Source: JBHHZJ01 sp046758005
GTDB taxonomy: Bacteria > Pseudomonadota > Alphaproteobacteria > Kiloniellales > J153
Assembly (NCBI GenBank): GCA_046758005.1
Contig: JBHHZJ010000044.1
Location: 1-28,546, forward strand
DNA: 28,546 nt
Reading direction: 5' to 3'
Shown piece after piece: positions 21,871-28,546 of this stretch. Within the stretch, counting starts at the first letter, position 1. Each line of letters opens with the position of its first letter. A program made the translations under genes and the position numbers. Under the pieces are notes generated by a model that saw nothing but the letters and a program-made list of their open reading frames with translations, was not told the origin of the DNA and searched no databases.

Positions 21871-23130
21871 TCACCGCCGCCCACGCACCGCGGCGGCCGG
21901 GCGGCCGACGAGGCGTTGGTACAGCTCCGGGTCCGTATCGCCCTCGGTCAGGAACAGGAGCACGCGCGAGCGCGGGCCCAGATGCAGCGCCTCGGCAAGC
22001 GCGGGGCGGCCGCGCGCGCCCAGGAAGCCGGCGAGCCCGGCCACCGCCGACTCGCCGGCGACCAGCGGGGGATCGCCGGCGGTTCCCTCGGCCAGCAACC
22101 GCATGCACGCCGGCGCGGTCTCGTCGGGCACGGTGAGGAAGTCGTCCGCTCCCGGGCCGAGGATGTCCCAGGCCAGCAGCGAGGGCTCGCCGGCGGCCAG
22201 GCCGGCCATGACGGTGTCGCAGTCGCCCTCGATCGCGGCGGCGCGGCCCCGGCGCGCGCTGGCGAAAAGGCACGCCGCCTTGTCCGGCTCGACAACCACG
22301 AGCCGCGGCCGCCGGGCGCCCAGTGTCTCCCAATTGTACCCGCACACCGCAGCGGCCAGGCCGCCGACGCCGGCCTGGACGAAGACGTGGCTGGGCGGCG
22401 GCGCGCCCCACTGCGCCAGCGCCTCGGCGGCCATGACGGTATAGCCCGCCATGACGTCGCGCGGCGGGTCCATGTCGCCATCGCCTTCACAATAGGTGTC
22501 CGAGACCGCGAACCAGCCGTTCTTCGCCGCGTCTTCGGCGGCCCTGCGGACGGAATCGTCGTAGGTGCCCTCGACCCGACGCACCTCCGCCCCGAAGCGG
22601 GCGATGGCCGCCTCGCGGCCCCGGCTGACGTTCTCGTGGATGTAGATCACGCAGTCGAGGCCGAACATCCGCGCGCCCCAGGCCACGGAGCGGCCGTGGT
22701 TGCCGTCGGTTGCGCAGCATACTGTCATTTCGCGCGCGATGTCGGCGAAGCGCCCGGCCAGAAGCGCATCGGTCGGCGGCTGCGCGCCGGTTTCCGCCTC
22801 GATCCGTTCCTTGAGCCGGCGGAGCACCGCGTAGGCGCCGCCCAGGGCCTTGAAGCTACCCAGGCCGAAGCGGCCGCCCTCGTCCTTCGCCGCCACGCGC
22901 GCGACGCCGGCCGCGGCGGCAAGGCCGGGCAGCTCGACCAGCGCCGTAGGCGCGTAGCCGGGCCAGGCCGAGATTTCACGGCGCGCGGCCTCGGCGCTCT
23001 CGCGGCTCAGGACGGCCCGCTGCGCCGCGCCGTACGCGCGGCCGCGTTCGCTTCGCGGGTTGGCGAGATGGCCGGGCACGTGCTCCGCGGTCACGCCGAG
23101 CCCGGCGGGACGCGGCGGTTGAATGGTCAT
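21871..23130 (-). CDS. dpaL: 2,3-diaminopropionate ammonia-lyase
   Basis: A 419-residue PLP enzyme of the tryptophan-synthase-beta fold. It cleaves 2,3-diaminopropionate to pyruvate and two ammonia. The PLP lysine is Lys94 in GRFGLGSFKALGGAYA, a signature of the diaminopropionate lyase family; CCATDGNHGRSVAWGARMFG (137-156) holds the phosphate/catalytic Asp region, and AVSDTYCEGDGDMDPPRDVM (208-227) the second Asp region. The length matches E. coli YgeX. The frame is open to 23514, but ATG 23130 has AAGG upstream and begins the recognisable protein. It is the first gene of the leftward operon, divergent from the Dpp transporter, which implies that a diaminopropionate derivative is the imported compound. 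Confidence 0.88.
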   Translation of the reverse strand: MTIQPPRPAGLGVTAEHVPGHLANPRSERGRAYGAAQRAVLSRESAEAARREISAWPGYAPTALVELPGLAAAAGVARVAAKDEGGRFGLGSFKALGGAYAVLRRLKERIEAETGAQPPTDALLAGRFADIAREMTVCCATDGNHGRSVAWGARMFGLDCVIYIHENVSRGREAAIARFGAEVRRVEGTYDDSVRRAAEDAAKNGWFAVSDTYCEGDGDMDPPRDVMAGYTVMAAEALAQWGAPPPSHVFVQAGVGGLAAAVCGYNWETLGARRPRLVVVEPDKAACLFASARRGRAAAIEGDCDTVMAGLAAGEPSLLAWDILGPGADDFLTVPDETAPACMRLLAEGTAGDPPLVAGESAVAGLAGFLGARGRPALAEALHLGPRSRVLLFLTEGDTDPELYQRLVGRPAAAVRGRR

Positions 23131-23233
23131 CTTCCTAGCCTTGCGTCGCGCCGGGAGGCCGGTCAAGGGCCAATGGCCGCGCCCGGCCGGGCCCGCGGGA
23201 GCCGTGGCGTGGCAGCGTTCGCCAGATGGTTGA

Positions 23234-23263
23234 TTGACCGGGCGCGCGCATCCGGGCTCTAAT
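23234..23263 (+). promoter_or_regulatory. Promoter of the dpp-type transporter operon
   Basis: TTGACC (23234-23239), an 18-base spacer and TCTAAT (23258-23263) match a sigma-70 promoter. Transcription would begin near 23270 with a leader of about 90 bases. The rest of the 23131-23362 divergent region must also hold the leftward promoter; on the minus strand a TTGACC is seen near 23165, but no clear -10 goes with it. I found no convincing operator. Confidence 0.4.
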
Positions 23264-23362
23264 ACGGCGGAAAACTTGGCGGTACCGTTGGCCCTGGGTT
23301 GAAAGGCGCCGGGTCTGGGGGAATGCCAAACCAATAAGCCCACAAACGCAGGAGGCATGAGC

Positions 23363-24958
23363 ATGACAAGATTATCCCGACGAAAGCTGCTGTTCGCGGC
23401 CGCCGTGGCGGTCCCGATAGGGCTGCTGATCGCACCTGTCCCGGCGGCGATGGCCAAAGTGCTGCGGGTCATTCCGCACGCGGATCTCAAGAACATCGAC
23501 CCGATCTGGACCACGGCCTACATCACGCGCAACCACGGCTACATGGTTTACGACACGCTCTTTGCGATGGACGAGGACCTGAAGCCGCAGCCGCAGATGG
23601 TCGACACGTGGTCGGTGAGCGACGACACGCTCACCTGGACCTTCGTGCTGCGCGACGGCCTGAAATGGCACGACGGCACGGCGGTGACCGCGGAGGACTG
23701 CGTCGCCTCGCTCAAGCGCTGGGGCAAGCGCGACGGCATGGGCCAGGCCCTCATGGACGTGGTCGCGAGCCTGACGGCCGCGGACGACAAGACCATCGTC
23801 ATGAAGCTGAAGGAACCCTATGGTCTGGTCCTCGAGTCGATCGGCAAGATCAGCTCGAACGTGCCCTTCATGATGCCCAAGCGGCTGGCCGAGACGGACC
23901 CCTTCGAGCAGGTGCCCGAAATCATCGGCTCGGGCCCGTTCAAGTTCTCGAAGGACGAGTGGGTCCCGGGCTCGAAGGTCGTCTACATCAAGAACGAGGA
24001 CTACGTACCGCGCTCCGAGCCCGCCAGCGGCGCCGCCGGCGGCAAGGTCGCCAAGGTCGACCGGGTGGAGTGGATCTACATCCCCGACCCGCAGACGGGG
24101 ATGAACGCGCTCATTAACGGCGAGGTGGACTACTTCGAGAACCCGCCGCCGGACCTCGCGCCGATCCTCGCGCAGGCCCCGGGCGTGATCGTCGAGGTGA
24201 ACGACCCGCTCGGCAACCAGGGCATGCTGCGGATGAATCATCTGCTTCCGCCCTTCGACAACCAGAAGATCCGGCAGGCCGTCTTGAAGTCGATCGACCA
24301 GGAGGTCTACCTGCGGGCGGCGGTCGGCGATCCGGAATACTTCAAGGTCTGCTACTCCTACTACGCCTGCGGTTCCCCGCTCGAAACGGATTACGGGACG
24401 GAACTGATCCGCAACCCGAGCCTTGCGGAGGCGAAGAAGATGCTCACCGAGGCCGGCTACGACGGCACCAAGGTGGTGCTCATGCAGCCGACCGACATCG
24501 CGATTCTGTCCGCGTTCAGCCTGGTGACCGCCCAGCGGCTGCGGAAGATCGGCATGAACGTCGAGGTCCAGGCCATGGACTGGTCGACGCTCACGTCCCG
24601 GCGCGCGAAGAAGGAACCGGTCGACAAGGGCGGCTGGAACATCTTCCACACCTGGTGGATCGGCGGCGACATCCTCAATCCGGTGCTGGCCACCGGCTTG
24701 TCGGGCGGCGGCGTCGAGCGCGCCTGGTTCGGCTGGCCGGACGACCCGAAGATCGAGGAAATGCGCCGCCAGTTCGCCCGCGAGACCGATCCGGCCAAGC
24801 AGAAGGCGCTGGCCGACGCGATCCAGGCCCGCGGGATCGAGATCGGGACGCACGGCAACGTGGGTACGTTCTTCGTTCCGGTCGCCTACCGTGACAACGT
24901 CAAGGGCCTGATCCGCTCGCCGGTCCAGTTCTTCTGGAACATCGACGTCGAGAGGTAG
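23363..24958 (+). CDS. dppA: Dipeptide/oligopeptide-type ABC transporter substrate-binding protein
   Basis: A 531-residue family-5 (DppA/OppA-like) periplasmic binding protein. The N-terminus is a twin-arginine-type signal, SRRKLLFAAAVAVPIG, with likely cleavage after AMA. Family features include VIPHADLKNIDPIWTTAYI, DTLFAMDEDLKPQPQMVDTW, LTWTFVLRDGLKWHDG, and the later KIRQAVLKSIDQEVYL. Family-5 proteins bind peptides but also opines, nickel and other small molecules, so the ligand is not fixed. The second ATG (23363) is preferred because GGAGG lies 7 bases before it; the first ATG (23357) is only one base away from it. The permease and ATPase genes follow. Confidence 0.92.
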   Translation: MTRLSRRKLLFAAAVAVPIGLLIAPVPAAMAKVLRVIPHADLKNIDPIWTTAYITRNHGYMVYDTLFAMDEDLKPQPQMVDTWSVSDDTLTWTFVLRDGLKWHDGTAVTAEDCVASLKRWGKRDGMGQALMDVVASLTAADDKTIVMKLKEPYGLVLESIGKISSNVPFMMPKRLAETDPFEQVPEIIGSGPFKFSKDEWVPGSKVVYIKNEDYVPRSEPASGAAGGKVAKVDRVEWIYIPDPQTGMNALINGEVDYFENPPPDLAPILAQAPGVIVEVNDPLGNQGMLRMNHLLPPFDNQKIRQAVLKSIDQEVYLRAAVGDPEYFKVCYSYYACGSPLETDYGTELIRNPSLAEAKKMLTEAGYDGTKVVLMQPTDIAILSAFSLVTAQRLRKIGMNVEVQAMDWSTLTSRRAKKEPVDKGGWNIFHTWWIGGDILNPVLATGLSGGGVERAWFGWPDDPKIEEMRRQFARETDPAKQKALADAIQARGIEIGTHGNVGTFFVPVAYRDNVKGLIRSPVQFFWNIDVER

Positions 24959-24976
24959 GCCTGCGACGACGATAGA

Positions 24977-24990
24977 CCGCCGAAGGGCGG
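24977..24990 (+). repeat. Small hairpin between binding-protein and permease genes
   Basis: CCGCC and GGCGG pair around the loop GAAG, 18 bases after the binding-protein stop. No T-run follows, so readthrough into the permease gene is expected. It may limit downstream expression relative to the binding protein. Confidence 0.35.
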
Positions 24991-25017
24991 CGTTACCCGG
25001 ACGTCGAAGGCCGCGTC

Positions 25018-25959
25018 ATGTTTGCCTTCATCGTCAAACGAATGGTCGCCACCATCCCCGTCATGGGGGTGGTGGCGCTGTTCATCTTTCTGATGTTGCG
25101 CCTGAGCCCCGGCGACCCGGCCGCGGTGATCGCCGGCGATTACGCCTCGCCCGCCGACATCGAGCGCATCCGCGCCCAGCTCGGCCTGAACGAGCCGATC
25201 GTGGTGCAGTTCGGCACCTGGATCTGGAGCCTGGCCCGGGCCGACCTCGGGATTTCGATCTTCTCGAACCTGCCGGTGACGAAGCTCATCGGCCAGCGTC
25301 TCGAGCCGACGCTGATGCTCTCGCTCACCACCTTGATATTCGCCGTGGTCGTCGCCGTGCCCATGGGCGTGGTCGCGGCCTGGAAGGCGGGCACCTGGGT
25401 GGACCGTGCGATCATGATCTTCGCGGTCGCGGGCTTCTCGGTGCCGGTGTTCGTCCTGGGCTACATGCTGATCTTCGAGTTCTCGCTTGCGCTCAAATGG
25501 CTGCCCGTGCAGGGCTACAAGAGCCCGTTCGACGACTTCTGGCTCTTCCTGCGCCACATCACCCTGCCGACGGTGACCTTGAGCGTCATCTACATCGCGC
25601 TGATCGCGCGCATCACGCGCGCCAGCGTGCTCGAGGTCCTGGAGGAGGACTACATCCGCACCGCACGCGCCAAGGGGCAGTCCGAGCGCAAGGTCCTGAT
25701 CGCCCACGCGCTGCGCAACGCGGCGGTGCCGATCGTCACCGTTATCGGCCTGGGCATCGCGCTGCTGATCGGCGGCGTCGTGGTCACCGAGAGCGTCTAC
25801 AACATCCCGGGCCTCGGCCGGCTCGTGGTCGACGCGATCCTGAAGCGCGACTATCCGATCATCCAGGGCCTCATCCTGATGTTCAGCTTCGTCTACATCC
25901 TGATTAATCTCGTCATCGACATCGTCTACACGCTGATCGATCCGAGGATCCGCTATTGA
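25018..25959 (+). CDS. dppB: Dpp-type ABC transporter permease (DppB)
   Basis: A 313-residue inner-membrane permease with six predicted helices. The N-terminal MFAFIVKRMVATIPVMGVVA and RLSPGDPAAVIAGDYASP are the usual DppB opening. The ATPase-contacting loop is visible as EDYIRTARAKGQSERKVLIA, and FSVPVFVLGYMLIFEF and GGVVVTESVYNIPGLG are conserved transmembrane and periplasmic blocks. It forms the channel with the following permease. AAGG lies seven bases before the ATG. Its stop overlaps the next gene's TTG start. Confidence 0.95.
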   Translation: MFAFIVKRMVATIPVMGVVALFIFLMLRLSPGDPAAVIAGDYASPADIERIRAQLGLNEPIVVQFGTWIWSLARADLGISIFSNLPVTKLIGQRLEPTLMLSLTTLIFAVVVAVPMGVVAAWKAGTWVDRAIMIFAVAGFSVPVFVLGYMLIFEFSLALKWLPVQGYKSPFDDFWLFLRHITLPTVTLSVIYIALIARITRASVLEVLEEDYIRTARAKGQSERKVLIAHALRNAAVPIVTVIGLGIALLIGGVVVTESVYNIPGLGRLVVDAILKRDYPIIQGLILMFSFVYILINLVIDIVYTLIDPRIRY

Positions 25960-26840
25960 GCTTCTCCTACGACAGGGCGGCGGGCATCGGGCTGCGCGGG
26001 CAGATCGCGGGCATCCGGCGCAACCTCCTGCGCCGCTACCCGACCATGGTGTTCGGCGGCGCCCTGCTCGCCTTCATGGTCGCCAGCGCCGTCTTCGCGC
26101 CGTTCCTGTTCACCAGCGACCCGATCGCGCTCAACCCGATCGATCGGCTCCAGCCGTCGAGCGCGGCACACTGGTTCGGCACCGACATGTTCGGACGCGA
26201 TATCTACAGCCGCACCGTCTACGGCACGCGCATCTCGCTCGTCGTGGGGCTTTCCGCAGCGGCCTTGAGCGTGGCGATCGGGCTCGTGACCGGCCTGGTC
26301 TCCGGTTACATCCGCATCCTCGACGCGATCCTGATGCGGGTGATGGACGGCCTCATGGCGATCCCGGGAATCCTGCTCGCGATCGCGCTCATCTCGCTGT
26401 CGGGGGCGAGCCTGACCACCGTCACGGTGGCGATCACGATCCCGGAAATTCCGCGCGTCGTGCGGCTGGTGCGCGCGATCGTCCTGTCGGTGCGCGAGGA
26501 GCCCTACGTGGAGGCGGCGGTGGCGGCCGGAACGCGCCTGCCGCTCATCCTGATTCGCCACGTCCTGCCGAACACGGTGCCGCCGCTCATCGTGCAGGCG
26601 ACCTACGTATGCGCGTCCGCCATGCTGACCGAGGCCATCCTCGGCTTCCTCGGCGCCGGCACGCCGCCGGAGATCCCGAGCTGGGGCAACATCATGGCCG
26701 AGGGGCGCACCTACTTCCAGCTCGCGCCCTGGATCATCTTCTATCCGGGCATCGCGCTGGCGCTGACCGTTCTCGCCGTGAACGTACTCGGCGACGGCTT
26801 GCGCGACACGCTCGACCCGCGCATCGCCAAGAAAATGTGA
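25956..26840 (+). CDS. dppC: Dpp-type ABC transporter permease (DppC), TTG start
   Basis: A 294-residue second permease subunit. After a short cytoplasmic N-terminus it has HWFGTDMFGRDIYSRTVYGT, the conserved DppC block, and six predicted helices. The ATPase-contacting loop is YVEAAVAAGTRLPLILIRHV, followed by TEAILGFLGAGTPPEIPSWG, also conserved. The start is a TTG overlapping the dppB stop (TTGA, 25956-25959), typical of coupled translation; the first downstream ATG (26045) would remove about thirty residues of the N-terminus. Confidence 0.93.
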   Translation: MSFSYDRAAGIGLRGQIAGIRRNLLRRYPTMVFGGALLAFMVASAVFAPFLFTSDPIALNPIDRLQPSSAAHWFGTDMFGRDIYSRTVYGTRISLVVGLSAAALSVAIGLVTGLVSGYIRILDAILMRVMDGLMAIPGILLAIALISLSGASLTTVTVAITIPEIPRVVRLVRAIVLSVREEPYVEAAVAAGTRLPLILIRHVLPNTVPPLIVQATYVCASAMLTEAILGFLGAGTPPEIPSWGNIMAEGRTYFQLAPWIIFYPGIALALTVLAVNVLGDGLRDTLDPRIAKKM

Positions 26841-26845
26841 GCGCG

Positions 26846-28480
26846 ATGAACGAAGCGGCCGCACCCGTCCTCGACATCAGGGACCTCACGGTCCGCCTGC
26901 CGGCGCGCGCCGACCGGGAGAACGCGATCGAGGACGTCTCGTTCACCGTCCTGGCGCACGAGATTCTGTGCGTCGTCGGCGAGTCCGGGTCGGGCAAGTC
27001 GGTGACCGCGCACACGGTCATGGGCCTGCTGCCGCGCAAGCAGCTGACGCCGACCGCGGGCAAGGTGCTGCTCCAGGGCGACGACCTCTTGGCCAAGACG
27101 TCGGCCGAGATGCGCGCCCTGCGCGGCGCGCGCATGTCCATGATCTTCCAGGAGCCGATGACCGCGCTCAATCCGGTGATGACGGTCGGCGACCAGATCG
27201 AGGAGGTGCTGCGCATCCACACCGGAATGAGCGCGCGGGAGCGCGTGGCCCGCGCGATCGAGGTCATGGACGCCGTCAAGCTGCCGGAGCCCGAGCGCCT
27301 CGTGCATTCCTACCCGCACCAGCTTTCCGGCGGCCAACGCCAGCGGATCATGATCGCCGCGGCGCTCGCGCTCGAGCCCGCGCTGCTCATCGCCGACGAG
27401 CCGACGACCGCGCTCGACGTGACGACGCAGGCGCAGATCCTGCGGCTCATCAAGGAGATTCAGCGCACGCACGGGATGGCGGTCATGTTCATTACCCACG
27501 ACTTCGGCGTGGTCGCGGAGATCGCGGACCGGGTCGTCGTGATGCAAAACGGCCGCGTCGTCGAGCAGGGCGAGGCCAAGGCGGCGCTGAAGAACCCGCA
27601 GCACCCCTACACGCGGATGCTGATCTCGTCCGTGCCCAGCATGACCCCGCCGGCGCGCGCGGCGCGGGCCGAGGCGCCCGTCGTTCTGGAGACCCGGGGA
27701 CTCTCCAAGACCTACCGGGGCGGCGGCTTCTTTCAGAAGGCGCGGGAGGTGCGCGCGGCGCACAACGTGGAGATTTTCGTGCGCCGGGGCGAGACGCTGG
27801 GCATCGTCGGCGAGTCGGGGTCGGGCAAGTCGACGGTCGCGCGCTGCATCGTGCGCCTGATCGACCCGAGCAGCGGCAACGTCCTCATCGACGGGCACGA
27901 CATCGCCGGGCTGCCGGCCCGGCAACTGCGCCGCCACCGCCGGCTGGTCCAGATCGTCTTCCAGGACCCCTACCGCTCGCTCAATCCGAGGCGCAGGGTG
28001 GGCGCCTCGATCATCGAGGGGCCGATGAACTTCGGCCTGCGCCGCGACGAGGCGGTGGCGCGGGCGCGCGACCTCATGAGCCTGGTCGGGCTCGATCCCG
28101 GCGCGCTCGAGCGCTATCCGCACCAGTTCTCGGGCGGCCAGCGCCAGCGCATCTGCATCGCCCGCGCGCTGGCCATGGAGCCGGAGGTGCTGATCGCGGA
28201 CGAGGCGGTCTCCGCGCTCGACGTCTCCGTCCAGGCGCAGGTGCTCGAGCTGCTCGACGACGTGCGCAAGCGCTTCAACCTCGCGATCCTGTTCATCACC
28301 CACGACCTGCGCGTCGCGGCGCAGATCTGCGACCGGATCGCGGTCATGTACAAGGGCGAGATGGTCGAGCACGGCGTCGCGGGCGAGGTTTTCCGCGCGC
28401 CGCAGCACCCCTACACCCAGGCGCTCTTCAACGCCGCCCCCGGCCGCGACTTCGAGTTCGGCCGCTTCGAGGCGGCGTGA
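26846..28480 (+). CDS. dppD: Fused double ATPase of the Dpp-type ABC transporter (DppD-DppF)
   Basis: A 544-residue protein with two complete ATP-binding domains. The first (about 8-260) has Walker A GESGSGKS, signature LSGGQRQRIMIA and Walker B LLIADEPTTALD. The second (about 275-535) has GESGSGKSTV, FSGGQRQRICIA and VLIADEAVSALDVS. Each carries the oligopeptide-transporter C-terminal extension (NPQHPYTRMLISSVPSM and APQHPYTQALFNAAPG). It therefore supplies both ATPase subunits as one chain. ATG 26846 follows dppC by five bases; a GTG at 26837 overlapping the dppC stop is an alternative start. All catalytic motifs look intact. Confidence 0.94.
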   Translation: MNEAAAPVLDIRDLTVRLPARADRENAIEDVSFTVLAHEILCVVGESGSGKSVTAHTVMGLLPRKQLTPTAGKVLLQGDDLLAKTSAEMRALRGARMSMIFQEPMTALNPVMTVGDQIEEVLRIHTGMSARERVARAIEVMDAVKLPEPERLVHSYPHQLSGGQRQRIMIAAALALEPALLIADEPTTALDVTTQAQILRLIKEIQRTHGMAVMFITHDFGVVAEIADRVVVMQNGRVVEQGEAKAALKNPQHPYTRMLISSVPSMTPPARAARAEAPVVLETRGLSKTYRGGGFFQKAREVRAAHNVEIFVRRGETLGIVGESGSGKSTVARCIVRLIDPSSGNVLIDGHDIAGLPARQLRRHRRLVQIVFQDPYRSLNPRRRVGASIIEGPMNFGLRRDEAVARARDLMSLVGLDPGALERYPHQFSGGQRQRICIARALAMEPEVLIADEAVSALDVSVQAQVLELLDDVRKRFNLAILFITHDLRVAAQICDRIAVMYKGEMVEHGVAGEVFRAPQHPYTQALFNAAPGRDFEFGRFEAA

Positions 28481-28546
28481 GGCGCGCCTGCTCATATGGG
28501 TCGGCTTGGTTGCGAATTGACCGGCGCTCCCGACGTCCGTGAGTAG

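Noticed and set aside
26741..28495. A 584-codon minus-strand open frame opposite the double ATPase gene
   Set aside because: It is the shadow of the ATPase gene; composition is Arg/His/Asp-rich and no motif is visible.
28481..28546. Possible start of another gene after the double ATPase
   Set aside because: Only 66 bases remain, with no convincing ribosome-binding site, start codon or terminator.

Overview
This is 28.5 kb of chromosomal DNA from a GC-rich (roughly two-thirds G+C by eye), gene-dense Gram-negative bacterium, most likely an environmental alphaproteobacterium. The reasons are the GC-rich third codon positions, a thioredoxin-TPR / LON-domain / Trm112 / DUF971 gene string, twin-arginine signal peptides on transporter binding proteins, TRAP transport, and alphaproteobacterial-style intergenic palindromes. 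There is no rRNA, CRISPR array, phage module or intact insertion sequence.

Layout. (1) 1-3000: a minus-strand housekeeping string, prolyl-tRNA editing protein, CnoX-type thioredoxin, LON-substrate-binding protein, Trm112-like protein and DUF971 protein. (2) 3112-3295: a tRNA-Gly(GCC) with promoter and terminator. (3) 3390-6320: an AT-rich control region, a secreted RTX calcium-binding protein with an in-frame 66-bp repeat, then a helix-turn-helix/coiled-coil protein preceded by regularly spaced GTTCG motifs. (4) 6425-6680: a perfect 57-bp palindrome and a small membrane protein that is easy to miss. (5) 6777-12832: an amidase, a TRAP transporter of the 2-oxoacid type (dctM, dctQ, dctP) and a hydroxypyruvate/glyoxylate-reductase-like dehydrogenase, all on the minus strand. 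(6) 12963-16602: a lipoprotein, an ABC exporter half-transporter with degraded ATPase motifs, and a P-loop protein that overlaps it by 4 bp. (7) 17121-17948: an alpha/beta hydrolase, followed by a compound palindromic element. (8) 18109-28480: two divergent operons. The leftward one encodes diaminopropionate ammonia-lyase, an M20 N-carbamoyl-amino-acid hydrolase, a nitrilase-type N-carbamoyl-D-amino-acid hydrolase and an M81 (MlrC-like) protein. The rightward one encodes a complete Dpp-type importer: binding protein, two permeases and a fused double ATPase.

How the parts may work together. Region 8 looks like a self-contained uptake-and-degradation unit. The Dpp system would import a small peptide-like or ureido compound, the carbamoylases would remove carbamoyl groups, and the lyase would turn 2,3-diaminopropionate into pyruvate and ammonia. 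An N-carbamoylated diaminopropionate such as albizziine is a specific, testable substrate guess. Region 5 reads as carboxylate/oxoacid uptake with a reductase and an amidase. Region 6 is the least understood: an ATP-binding exporter lacking several canonical catalytic residues, translationally coupled to a P-loop protein of unknown role.
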